Source of the DNA: Candidatus Altimarinota bacterium
GTDB taxonomy: Bacteria > Patescibacteriota > Gracilibacteria > UBA1369 > LOWO2-01-FULL-3
Assembly: GCA_023231115.1 (NCBI GenBank)
Contig: JALNWA010000004.1
Coordinates: forward strand, 11,289 to 75,288
Length of the DNA: 64,000 nt
Direction: 5' to 3'
Position 1 is the first letter of the stretch, and every line of letters starts with the position of its first letter. The position numbers and the translations under genes are program-made. The notes below the pieces were generated by a model. It saw only the letters and a list, made by a program, of their open reading frames with translations. It was not told where the DNA came from and searched no databases. Positions 42,924-51,109 of this stretch are shown one piece after another.

Positions 42924-43783
42924 ACAAAAAAATATTTTCATTCTTAGCGGTAACAACACTTTTGTTATCCGCTTTTGGATGTACAACAAAAGCCATCAAC
43001 AAGGCACAAACTCCAATCACGACAAAGGCGATAATAGTCCCCCATCATCTACTTGTTGAAAATTATATCGACGATTTTTACAAACAAATTTCTGAAAAAA
43101 ATCCAAATGTTGAAAAAATAATTTTAATAAGTCCGAATCATTTTAATTACGGAAACCGCTATATACAGAGCACAACTTCACTACCGGACCAAAACGGAAA
43201 ACAAATAAATCTCTCAAAAGATGAAATTGCAAAACTTTCACAATCCGGTGCACTTTCAATCGAACCGATATATTTTGAAAAAGAACACGGCATCATTAAT
43301 CAAACAATTTTCACAAATAAATATTTTCCAAATGCAAAAATAATCCCGATTAGAATAAAAAACGGAACCACAAAAGATCGCTTGGATATGGCATTGAATG
43401 AACTTTCAAAAATAATAACTCCAAACACTTTAATAATAGTAAGTGCGGATTTCACACATTATACCGACGAAAAAATCGCCATAAAAAATGACGAAAAATT
43501 CATAAAATATTTTGAAAATTTAAAAAACAATTCGGAAATAAATTTTGATGAAATAAAAAAATTGGCAACGACAGAAAATGCAAAACAGGAAAATGAAAAC
43601 CTTGAAAATTACCCAGTTGCGCTTGATTCTCCTGAATCTCTATATTTGGACTTAAAACTCCTTCAAAAACAAAACGCCCTCACGTTCACCTTTTTCAAAA
43701 GAACATCCTCAGCATCACTTCTTGGCCTTAAGAACCCACTGGACAACACGAGCCATCTGTTTGGGGAATTCTTCACAAAATAA
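42911..43783 (+). CDS. MEMO / AmmeMemoRadiSam-B-like lipoprotein
   Basis: A 290-residue protein with a lipobox (LLLSAFGC) and the MEMO fold, a LigB-dioxygenase-like fold. Signatures: KAIIVPHHLLVENY (metal-binding His pair), VEKIILISPNHFNYG, EKEHGIINQ and LIIVSADFTHYTDE, in family order. The usual partners AmmeMemo-A and the radical SAM protein are not adjacent. Extracellular lipid anchoring of a MEMO-type protein is unusual. The start ATG at 42911 begins the signal peptide; an ATG 24 bp upstream lies in the previous gene. Confidence 0.85.
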   Translation: MVGINKKIFSFLAVTTLLLSAFGCTTKAINKAQTPITTKAIIVPHHLLVENYIDDFYKQISEKNPNVEKIILISPNHFNYGNRYIQSTTSLPDQNGKQINLSKDEIAKLSQSGALSIEPIYFEKEHGIINQTIFTNKYFPNAKIIPIRIKNGTTKDRLDMALNELSKIITPNTLIIVSADFTHYTDEKIAIKNDEKFIKYFENLKNNSEINFDEIKKLATTENAKQENENLENYPVALDSPESLYLDLKLLQKQNALTFTFFKRTSSASLLGLKNPLDNTSHLFGEFFTK

Positions 43784-43825
43784 ACAAAATCTGCTACCAT
43801 CTCAAAAGTAAATAAATTTTGAACG

Positions 43826-44995
43826 ATGGATTTATACGCATTTGAACTCGGTCGCAAAAAAGAGCTTTGTCTTGCAGAACTTTTGGCGGTACTCGGCGAA
43901 GAAAATTTAGTCGAAAAAAATTTGGACACAGCAATTTTTAGACTTAACGAAACGCAAACAAAAAATCTTCAAGGATTACAAAACTCACTTGGTGGCACAA
44001 TAAAAATTGTAGAAATTTTTGCAGAAGGAAATCAAATAAAAGAAACTGTAAAAAAATATTTAGAAGAAAATTTCAAAGACATAACAGGCAAAATCCCCTT
44101 CTCCGTAACAATATTAAGCCAAAAAAATCCCGACGAAGTGTTAATCAAAACACTTTTAATATCTTCGAAAAAAATTCTTAAAGAGCTCGGACTAAACAGC
44201 AGATTCGTAAATCAAAATTCTAAAAACACAAAACCATCCACAATTTATAAAGCACGAGTCGTTGAAAAAGGCGTAGATATAAACATAATCTACGGCATAA
44301 AAAACACATACATCGGAAAAACAGTGGCAATCCAAAACATCGACGCATATTCATTACGCGATTTTGACAGACCAAAACGCGATGCAAAAGTCGGAATGCT
44401 ACCGCCAAAACTCGCACAAATAATGATAAATTTAGCGCTTCCACAAGCCAAAGAAAAAGAAACAATTTACGATCCATTTTGCGGAACCGGAGTAATTCCA
44501 ATGGAAGGACTTTTACTCGGATATGATGTGATCGGCTCAGACATAGACTCCAGAATGGTTGAGTACACGCAAGAAAACTGTGATTGGTTAATCAAAACTT
44601 TCAAACTTGAAAAACCACCGACTTTTCGAACTTTCAAAAATGACGCAAGATTTTTAGCAAAAACAGACCTTCCGGAAAAGATAACAGCGATAGTGACAGA
44701 AGGTTATCTTGGCCCAGCGCTGACAAAATTCCCAACCGAAGAAGAACAAGAAAAAACATTCAGAGAACTTGCAAATTTGCATTTAAATTGGCTAAAACAA
44801 GTCCATACTCTAACACCAAAAGACGTGAGAATTGTTACATGTCTTACTGCCTTCAAAAAAAGCACATCGATTATACATTTTCCTCGATTTAAAGAACTCG
44901 CAAACCTTGCCGGCTACAAAATCGAAAACACTTATTCATACGATCGTGAAGACCAAATCGTCGTTCGCGACATAGTGATTTTAACGAAAATTTAA
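43826..44995 (+). CDS. Trm11-like RNA (guanine-N2) methyltransferase
   Basis: A 389-residue putative RNA methylase (UPF0020 type). The N-terminal half (1-180) is a THUMP-like RNA-binding region; the C-terminal half has the methylase motifs KLAQIMINLALPQA, DPFCGTGVIPMEGLLLGYDVIGSDID, and NDARFLAKTDLPEKITAIVTEGYLG. In place of the canonical DPPY/NPPY motif the sequence reads TEGYLGP, a real departure at the catalytic site that also occurs in Trm11-like archaeal/bacterial variants in a different form. It probably modifies tRNA. Two bases separate it from the DedA gene. Confidence 0.85.
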   Translation: MDLYAFELGRKKELCLAELLAVLGEENLVEKNLDTAIFRLNETQTKNLQGLQNSLGGTIKIVEIFAEGNQIKETVKKYLEENFKDITGKIPFSVTILSQKNPDEVLIKTLLISSKKILKELGLNSRFVNQNSKNTKPSTIYKARVVEKGVDINIIYGIKNTYIGKTVAIQNIDAYSLRDFDRPKRDAKVGMLPPKLAQIMINLALPQAKEKETIYDPFCGTGVIPMEGLLLGYDVIGSDIDSRMVEYTQENCDWLIKTFKLEKPPTFRTFKNDARFLAKTDLPEKITAIVTEGYLGPALTKFPTEEEQEKTFRELANLHLNWLKQVHTLTPKDVRIVTCLTAFKKSTSIIHFPRFKELANLAGYKIENTYSYDREDQIVVRDIVILTKI

Positions 44996-44996
44996 A

Positions 44997-45602
44997 ATGC
45001 TGGAAAACGCACAAGAAGGAATAATTCAGCTTCTCCTCACGTACAGATACCTAATACTTCTACCAATTTCCATAGTTGAAGGCCCAATAATAACCGTAAT
45101 TGCAGGTTTTTTTGCGGTAACAGGCTTATTTAACCCATTTATAATATATGGAATAGTCATTTTAGGAGACCTGATGGGAGACACTTTAGCGTATTCCATC
45201 GGGAGATTTGGGGGACATCATCTGCTAAAAACCAAATTTGGACATTTTATTGGAGTCACGCCGGAAAAACTCGAAGAAGCAAAAGATAAATTTCAAAAAC
45301 ATCACAGAAAAACGATTATCTTTTCGAAAATATTTCACGGTTTTGGAATTACAGGACTTACCGCAGCCGGAGTATTAAAAATTAATTATTTAAAATATCT
45401 GACAACCTGCCTATTTGTAAGTATAATCCAGTCTGCGATGTTTCTTCTGATTGGATTATTATTCGGCTCAGCATATCAAACTTTAGGACAATACATCGAT
45501 TATTTCGCAGCAACTACAATCACAATCGGAAGTTGCGTAGTTATATTTTTAATCGTAAGAAACAAATTTAAAGCAAAAAAAAATGAAAATAATAATAGTT
45601 AA
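44997..45602 (+). CDS. DedA/SNARE-associated family membrane protein
   Basis: A 201-residue membrane protein with about five helices. DedA signature: EGPIITVIAGFFAVTG near 25-40, GDLMGDTLAYSIGRFGG near 63-79, KHHRKTIIFSKIFHGFGITGLTAAGVLKI near 105-133. DedA proteins flip phospholipids or carrier lipids and support envelope homeostasis. The typical RF(x)PxxR becomes KIFHGFG here, a deviation. It overlaps the glycosyltransferase gene by 20 bp, a likely functional link to glycolipid synthesis. Confidence 0.9.
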   Translation: MLENAQEGIIQLLLTYRYLILLPISIVEGPIITVIAGFFAVTGLFNPFIIYGIVILGDLMGDTLAYSIGRFGGHHLLKTKFGHFIGVTPEKLEEAKDKFQKHHRKTIIFSKIFHGFGITGLTAAGVLKINYLKYLTTCLFVSIIQSAMFLLIGLLFGSAYQTLGQYIDYFAATTITIGSCVVIFLIVRNKFKAKKNENNNS

Positions 45603-46758
45603 TGATACTTATCATCCTCACGTAAACGGATGTTCCGTATTCTCACAAAGATTTGTGCACTATTTAAAAGAAAGAGGCCACGATATCACTGTAATTGGCC
45701 CTGCATTGGAGTTTAAAAATTCAAAAAGAGAAGTGAATGGCGTTAAAGTCTACGGAGTCAAAACATCTTCACTCTTTTTCAAAAATGATTGGGGCTTCAG
45801 ATACGCTATTCCATGGTTTAATAAAAAATATATCAGACAAATTTTCGACGAAGTTAAACCTGATTTATTGCATACACAAAGCCACTTCCCTATTTCAAGA
45901 AATGTAATAGACGTCGCGATAGAAAAAAACATTCCGTTAATGGGCACAAATCATTTTATGGCTGAAAACCTTGTACATTATCTTCCCGGTCCAGAAATTT
46001 TCAGAAAATGGCTTCAAGAATGGCTATATAAAGACTTTGCAAAAATATTCAATAAACTTCAAAAAATCACAACACCGACGGCAACAGCGGCAAAATTGAT
46101 TCAAAAAAGAATAAAACAGCCGGTTCAAGTCATTTCAAATGGCATTGATTTGAAAATTTTCAATCAAAATCTAGAAAAAAAAGAAGAGCTTAATGAAAAA
46201 TATAACATTCCAAAAAACACACCAAATTTGTATTACGTCGGCCGTTTAGACAAAGAAAAAAATCTTGATATGGTCATAAAATCAGCGGCTATCGCAATGC
46301 AAAAAGTACCATTTCACCTCACACTAACAGGACATGGCGACGAAAAAGAAAATTTAAAAAAACTGGCAAAAGACTTAGAAATTTCGGACCACGTGACTTT
46401 TACAGGCTTTGTAAGCAACGAAGATTTGCCTTATCTTTATAAACTTGCAGATTGTTTTGTAATGGCTGGAACAGCAGAACTTCAAAGCCTTGTTACAATG
46501 GAAGCAATGGCTACAGGCCTTCCTGTTCTTGGCGTAAATGCCATGGCGATACCGGAATTGGTCCACAATGGGGAAAATGGGTTTCTATTCGAATTTGGTG
46601 AAGTGGAAGACCTTGCCGACAAAATGGTAAAGATATTCCAAAACGAAAAAATGAGGAAAGAAATGAGCGAAAAAAGCCTTAGCATAATAGAAAAACACGA
46701 CATCGAAAAAACCCTTGATGAATTTGAAGAGATTTACAAAGAACTAAAAACAGTTTAA
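45583..46758 (+). CDS. GT4-family glycosyltransferase
   Basis: A 391-residue retaining glycosyltransferase with two Rossmann-like halves. N-terminal: IIIVNDTYHPHVNGCSVFSQRFVHYL and HTQSHFPISRNV; C-terminal: NLYYVGRLDKEKNLDMVI, HLTLTGHGDEKENLKKLA, the EX7E-like MAGTAELQSLVTMEAMATGLPVLGVNAMAIPELV. The pattern is that of diacylglycerol glucosyl/mannosyl-transferases such as MgdA, so a membrane glycolipid product is likely (inference). The gene is coupled to the upstream DedA gene. Confidence 0.93.
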   Translation: MKIIIVNDTYHPHVNGCSVFSQRFVHYLKERGHDITVIGPALEFKNSKREVNGVKVYGVKTSSLFFKNDWGFRYAIPWFNKKYIRQIFDEVKPDLLHTQSHFPISRNVIDVAIEKNIPLMGTNHFMAENLVHYLPGPEIFRKWLQEWLYKDFAKIFNKLQKITTPTATAAKLIQKRIKQPVQVISNGIDLKIFNQNLEKKEELNEKYNIPKNTPNLYYVGRLDKEKNLDMVIKSAAIAMQKVPFHLTLTGHGDEKENLKKLAKDLEISDHVTFTGFVSNEDLPYLYKLADCFVMAGTAELQSLVTMEAMATGLPVLGVNAMAIPELVHNGENGFLFEFGEVEDLADKMVKIFQNEKMRKEMSEKSLSIIEKHDIEKTLDEFEEIYKELKTV

Positions 46759-46771
46759 TCCGAAAATTATA

Positions 46772-46800
46772 TTGAAAAGGTAGCGACACTTGCGTATATT
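46772..46800 (+). promoter_or_regulatory. promoter of tRNA-Asn
   Basis: -35 TTGAAA (46772-46777), exactly 17 bp, -10 TATATT (46795-46800), 37 bp before the tRNA. Confidence 0.75.
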
Positions 46801-46837
46801 AGCCCTGTTCAGTTCAAGTTTATCGCATTACTCACGT

Positions 46838-46912
46838 TCCCGGGTGGCGCAGTGGTAGCGCAGCTCGCTGTTAACGAGTTGGTCGTCGGTTCGAATCCGA
46901 CCCTGGGAGCCA
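46838..46912 (+). tRNA. tRNA-Asn (anticodon GUU)
   Basis: A 75-nt tRNA. Acceptor TCCCGGG with CCTGGGA (one G-U), D-arm GGCGCAGTGGTAGCGC, anticodon arm GCTCG CTGTTAA CGAGT with GTT at 34-36, T-arm GTCGGTTCGAATCCGAC, discriminator G and encoded CCA. Preceded by a consensus promoter. Confidence 0.96.
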
Positions 46913-46914
46913 TT
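46905..46914 (+). repeat. tRNA-Asn 3' end, left member of a 10-bp direct repeat
   Basis: GGGAGCCATT covers the last eight bases of the tRNA gene including CCA plus TT. The same ten bases recur at 48838. This is the arrangement left by integration at a tRNA end, although ten bases is short. Confidence 0.4.
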
Positions 46915-46928
46915 CTAATCACACACAT

Positions 46929-47246
46929 ATGGAACTACGAATAAACCCACTAGACGGATACGAACCTGTAAACGAAGGAATTGGCGGTTTTGTGGCTGAA
47001 TACCAAGATGGAGCTCCTCCTAGAGCTAGAGACAAAGATGGATATCTTCCTATAAACATGGGGGCGCGTGGACATAGACCGGGATATGATCCGGCATCTG
47101 GCAGTGCGACAGAAAAAGATACTGATCACGACAAGGAACCTAAAGCATCAGTGCCACCAAGCACAGCCGAAGAAAGACAGGCAGCTATCGCAAGAGAAAT
47201 AATTAGAAACGGGTTAAGAACTCAAGCTAGAGACATCACTCAATAA
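46929..47246 (+). CDS. short disordered protein, function unknown
   Basis: A 105-residue protein starting 16 bp after tRNA-Asn. The sequence is low in hydrophobic residues and rich in Gly, Pro, Arg and Asp (AEYQDGAPPRARDKDGYLPI, RGHRPGYDPASGSATEKD), so it is probably disordered, with one helix at the end (STAEERQAAIAREIIRNGL). It overlaps the convergent gene at 47214 by 33 bp. It may be a real small gene of an inserted element, but the coding case is only fair. Confidence 0.5.
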   Translation: MELRINPLDGYEPVNEGIGGFVAEYQDGAPPRARDKDGYLPINMGARGHRPGYDPASGSATEKDTDHDKEPKASVPPSTAEERQAAIAREIIRNGLRTQARDITQ

Positions 47247-48875
47247 TTGATTAGCGGAGGATCGCATTCTACAATATGCCTCAAAAATCTCTCCATTCAT
47301 TGTGACTGACGGAACTTCTTTTCTAAATCCCATAACTGCGATAGCCCCATCCAAACGAGAGAATTGATCTAAATATATTTCAAACAATCTTTGTCCATTG
47401 GCATTCAAAGATGAAATCATTTCTTTAGATAAGGATCCGTCTTCCATACCATAATAAAAAATCAAACAAATCTGCGAAAAAATATTTTTAACTATTGCCC
47501 CTACAGAAACCCACATCCGTAATATATAAATAGCCCCAGGTTTCCCTTCTATAAACCCAGCACCATACGACATATAGTTAAAAAAATCATTCAAAACCTT
47601 TAATGCCTCATCTATATAGCAGACAGAATATAAAATTCCTTCTTCCAAGGCTCCCAAGTCCAATAATGCGTTAGAAACATATCTCAATGTAGACATTCCT
47701 TTAGGATTAACCATCAATGCCCTTTTACACTCTTGTATCGCCTTTTCCTTATCACCAAGATCCGCAAAAATAGCAATTCTTTCGGTAATAATATGCAAAG
47801 GCAAAACATCCGAATCATCGGGAGAATCTATCTGTTCGGATAATTTTAATTTTTCTTCATCGCTGACTTTATCATTTTCCATCGTCCAAAAAGCAAAAAT
47901 ATCAATCAACCCGTCATCCAAAGTTGAGACTACAACATTCGGAGGAATATTCATTTTATATGCTTCAACATTATTATTGACCTTAAGCCTGAATCTACGA
48001 ATATCCCCATTTTGAAGTCTTTTTAAATCAGGCAACATATTTTCCTGATTTCCATAAAATCCTTCAGGAACAGGAACACAACAAACTCTCGCCGCAGGAT
48101 CAAAGAAATATGTATTATTCTCTGCATCAACAGCAAAAAAAGTAATATGTCCTTCACCACCAAAAACATTATGAAGACTTCTTGCCATAAAAGCATTCAA
48201 TCCCAATTCCTTTATCCAATAAGCCTCCTGCACCGCCATTCCGCTACAAGAACGCAAAGAACTTTGCACAACATCATCAACACTATAATTATCAGGAAAA
48301 TTCACCCTTGCAGGATCAAACATCGCAGGTTTATATCCCATCATTCCGGCGAAAATCGCATCAAAGCATTCCACTTCATATTTAGCCAATTCACTAAGAT
48401 TTCCGGATTCTCTTAATTCTTGGAGTTTTACCTTTCTTTCCTCTATTTTCAAAAAATCTCTCTGAAGCATAGGAGTAGAAGGAAGAGGATTTCCGGTATC
48501 TGCCGCACATTGTTTGTCCCTGCCCTTGGGCAATCTTTCATCACATTCAGCCTCTGTCGGCTGAGAAATATCATATATTTTTCTAATTCCATCCTTAATC
48601 AAAGCTCGTAAAATATCCGGAAGATCAGCATCCTTCATTCCCTCAAGACTAATATCGCTTCCCGCGATGTCACGTGCGAAAACATCAAGCCATAATCTTT
48701 GCGCAGATATATCAGGTTTATCTTCTGGTAACATAATTTTAGATAAATTGGTGACAGATACTATCCCGAAACTTGATAGAGCGCAAACACAAATTAGCTC
48801 AATCCCCCAATCCAAAGTTCTGAACATGTCCACTAGCGGGAGCCATTTTGAAAAGTAACAACATCTATAACTCAT
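47214..48875 (-). CDS. transglutaminase-like protein with TPR-like C-terminus
   Basis: A 553-residue protein. The centre shows a possible Cys-His-Asp triad in transglutaminase order: LRSCSGMAVQEAYWIKELG, then GHITFFAVDAENN, then TYFFDPAARVC. After it, TPR-like helices appear (HIITERIAIFADLGDKEKAIQECKRALMVNPKG). The combination recalls SirB1-type proteins, but the similarity is only by layout. The first ATG overlaps the upstream gene by 11 bp; alternative starts at 48827 (MFRTLDW) and 48734 (MLPEDKPD) exist, and the segment between them is hydrophobic (ICVCALSSFGIVSV). Confidence 0.6.
   Translation of the reverse strand: MSYRCCYFSKWLPLVDMFRTLDWGIELICVCALSSFGIVSVTNLSKIMLPEDKPDISAQRLWLDVFARDIAGSDISLEGMKDADLPDILRALIKDGIRKIYDISQPTEAECDERLPKGRDKQCAADTGNPLPSTPMLQRDFLKIEERKVKLQELRESGNLSELAKYEVECFDAIFAGMMGYKPAMFDPARVNFPDNYSVDDVVQSSLRSCSGMAVQEAYWIKELGLNAFMARSLHNVFGGEGHITFFAVDAENNTYFFDPAARVCCVPVPEGFYGNQENMLPDLKRLQNGDIRRFRLKVNNNVEAYKMNIPPNVVVSTLDDGLIDIFAFWTMENDKVSDEEKLKLSEQIDSPDDSDVLPLHIITERIAIFADLGDKEKAIQECKRALMVNPKGMSTLRYVSNALLDLGALEEGILYSVCYIDEALKVLNDFFNYMSYGAGFIEGKPGAIYILRMWVSVGAIVKNIFSQICLIFYYGMEDGSLSKEMISSLNANGQRLFEIYLDQFSRLDGAIAVMGFRKEVPSVTMNGEIFEAYCRMRSSANQLLSDVSSLSS
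48838..48847 (+). repeat. right member of the 10-bp tRNA-Asn-end direct repeat
   Basis: GGGAGCCATT, identical to the tRNA-Asn 3' end at 46905-46914. It lies at the extreme 5' end of the gene at 47214, within its uncertain start region. Confidence 0.4.
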
Positions 48876-49749
48876 TCACAGCCTTTTGTGTTTTTTCGAC
48901 CACACCGGCAACTTCTTTACTCTCATCCGGTTCAATTTTTTTAATAAACCTTACATAAAACTTATCCTCAGAATTACTATGGACACGAGATTCTTCCGGG
49001 ACAGTATTTGGAAAAATATTGTATTTTTTCCCTATGCAAAGCGAAGGATCTCCATCTAAAATTCGATTCAATTTCTCTTCCTCTTCTTTGCCATCAGGAA
49101 CAAATCCATTATTAAGAAGCCAAAAAATCAAATCCAATTGTCCGGCATCCAATACAAGAGCTGTCGACTTTTGGTTTTCAGTGGATTCTTGTTTAACAAA
49201 CTCCTCCATCCCACCAAGAATCATATCTCCAAATTTTTGCCTACGAAATTCCGGACTCACAAATCTATGCGGAATCCTAAAATTTTTACCCACATTTTTA
49301 ATAATCATCTCCGCAACCAAATCAGCACCTTTTGATGAAATCGAATTTGCCCTCATTTCCTTGAGAGTATAATTTCTATAATCTCCTCTAGCCAAAACTA
49401 CTTGAAAAGAATCATCCGGCTCCTCTCGTGAATTGACTTCGTATTTAAAAAATTTCATACAAACAAGAGTCAATGGCACATCTTCATCCACCAACTCACT
49501 GGAAATAAGCACCGCTTCACTCCTAATAATGCTATTAGGTTCAATCTCCGTCATCTCAGGATCCCCGGAACTTTTTATGGATTTATAAACTTCCGAAGCT
49601 CTTTTCGTCGATTCACAAATTCTAGCCTTCAAAGCTTCTTTATCTTTTATTGGCAATCTCTCTATGTCGACCTGTTGTTCCTGTGGCAAAGTTCTCCCTT
49701 CATACAGAGACATAACATCCTGAAAACTTCTACCCTTTAAAACATCCAT
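48865..49749 (-). CDS. hypothetical protein, possibly GNAT-fold
   Basis: A 294-residue acidic protein. The stretch HRFVSPEFRRQKFGDMILGGMEEFV (with RRQKFG in the place of the GNAT acyl-CoA loop Q/R-x-x-G-x-G/A) followed by TALVLDAGQLDLIFWLLNNGFVPDG resembles an N-acetyltransferase. The N-terminal 70 residues are charged and helical. It is translationally coupled with the following gene at 47214 by an 11-bp overlap. Function unknown. Confidence 0.6.
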   Translation of the reverse strand: MDVLKGRSFQDVMSLYEGRTLPQEQQVDIERLPIKDKEALKARICESTKRASEVYKSIKSSGDPEMTEIEPNSIIRSEAVLISSELVDEDVPLTLVCMKFFKYEVNSREEPDDSFQVVLARGDYRNYTLKEMRANSISSKGADLVAEMIIKNVGKNFRIPHRFVSPEFRRQKFGDMILGGMEEFVKQESTENQKSTALVLDAGQLDLIFWLLNNGFVPDGKEEEEKLNRILDGDPSLCIGKKYNIFPNTVPEESRVHSNSEDKFYVRFIKKIEPDESKEVAGVVEKTQKAVNEL

Positions 49750-49913
49750 AAATAATAATTAATCTTATCATTATAACACAAAACAAGGATATCTCAAACT
49801 ACATACAAAGAAGATAATCAAGCTCCTGCACACTCTCGATTATAAAAGTTTTTTCAGGTAGACTCCACAATGACCAAGTACTATAATAAAAAACCATTTA
49901 ATAACCTTTATTT

Positions 49914-51035
49914 ATGGCAGAAATACAACAACCAGAAAATTCGGAACACACATCAGGACACACAATAGACAGACGCACATTTATTGCAGGATCGGTAGCC
50001 CTCGCAGGATCTACATTAATAAACAAAGACGGACTCGCAACAGAGAAAGAAGTCCCTTTGGCAGACATCCACGTCCACAGCGACTGCAGTCACTCGGCGA
50101 ATAGCATACAAGCAAGAGCGCAGGAGTTCGACATCCCTGCATTCAAAGGAAAAACCGTTGAAGAAGTATCCAGAATTATTTACCCACCAGAAGGGTCAGA
50201 TTGGAACACTTGGTACAAACATTTACAACAAGTGAGATTGGCCTACGTTTCACCAAAAGCAATCGGAGCTTTGATTGAAGACGTCATCCGTGATGCGGCG
50301 AAAAATAATGTAAATTTTTTGGAATTGCGCGTAAGTTTGATTTCAACAGTAGATGCGATGCTTAAAAATCAAGGAATCACAAGCCAAAACAACCCTCAAT
50401 ATTGGGAAGCGGCAAAAAAAGTATTTGATCAAATTTTGGAAGCCCTTGAAAGAACAAAAAAAACGACAGGAATAAAAACTGACTTGGTGATGAGCGTTTC
50501 ATGCCAAAAAAAATATGAAGTATATGTGGATGAATTGATGCGTTTATGCAAAGACCACAAAAAACATATCGTTGGAATTGATCTTACAAATGAATTGGAC
50601 AATCCTGCTTCTCATTATAGAAAACAAGTTGAAGGCATACGCGGAGATATACAAGGTCTTACAATTCACTGCATGGAAACACAAGGACCAGAAAGAGGAT
50701 GGGATGCTTTAACTTTAAATCCGGATAGAATTGGCCACGGCATACGAGCAATAGAAGATCCTAAATTGGTAGAAGAATTAATTTCAAGAGGAATCCCGCT
50801 CGAAATGTGCGTCAGAAGTAATTTAGTCACGGGCGTAGTCGGAAATATCGCCGACCACCCGATGCCAAGATTGCATAAGGCAGGGGTAAAACTAACTATC
50901 GGTTCAGACGGATGCAACGACGGATCAACCCTGTTGGATAATTACGAAATGATACAGAAAGCATTCGGCTTTACAGCTCAAGACATGGCAGGATTCAGAA
51001 AAAACAGTTTCGAAGCCTTGTTTAGGAAGAAATAA
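49914..51035 (+). CDS. exported adenosine-deaminase-family protein
   Basis: A 373-residue amidohydrolase-fold enzyme with a Tat-type signal (DRRTFIAGSVALAGSTL, residues 19-35). The metal site HVH is at 53-55; later ITIHCMET-like LTIHCMETQGPERGWDAL, RIGHGIRAIEDP, PLEMCVRSNLVTG and LTIGSDGCNDG follow the adenosine deaminase order. Two differences from the canonical enzyme: HAGE is HCME (Glu kept) and SDDP is SDGC (second Asp lost). Extracytoplasmic deamination of nucleosides, or another amine substrate, is plausible. TATAAT precedes the start, giving a short leader. Confidence 0.85.
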   Translation: MAEIQQPENSEHTSGHTIDRRTFIAGSVALAGSTLINKDGLATEKEVPLADIHVHSDCSHSANSIQARAQEFDIPAFKGKTVEEVSRIIYPPEGSDWNTWYKHLQQVRLAYVSPKAIGALIEDVIRDAAKNNVNFLELRVSLISTVDAMLKNQGITSQNNPQYWEAAKKVFDQILEALERTKKTTGIKTDLVMSVSCQKKYEVYVDELMRLCKDHKKHIVGIDLTNELDNPASHYRKQVEGIRGDIQGLTIHCMETQGPERGWDALTLNPDRIGHGIRAIEDPKLVEELISRGIPLEMCVRSNLVTGVVGNIADHPMPRLHKAGVKLTIGSDGCNDGSTLLDNYEMIQKAFGFTAQDMAGFRKNSFEALFRKK

Positions 51036-51109
51036 TTTGGGTTTGAACAAAAACAGTATATTTTTTATTAAATAAAACTATAATAAAAATAATTTATTAA
51101 ATAAAAAAT

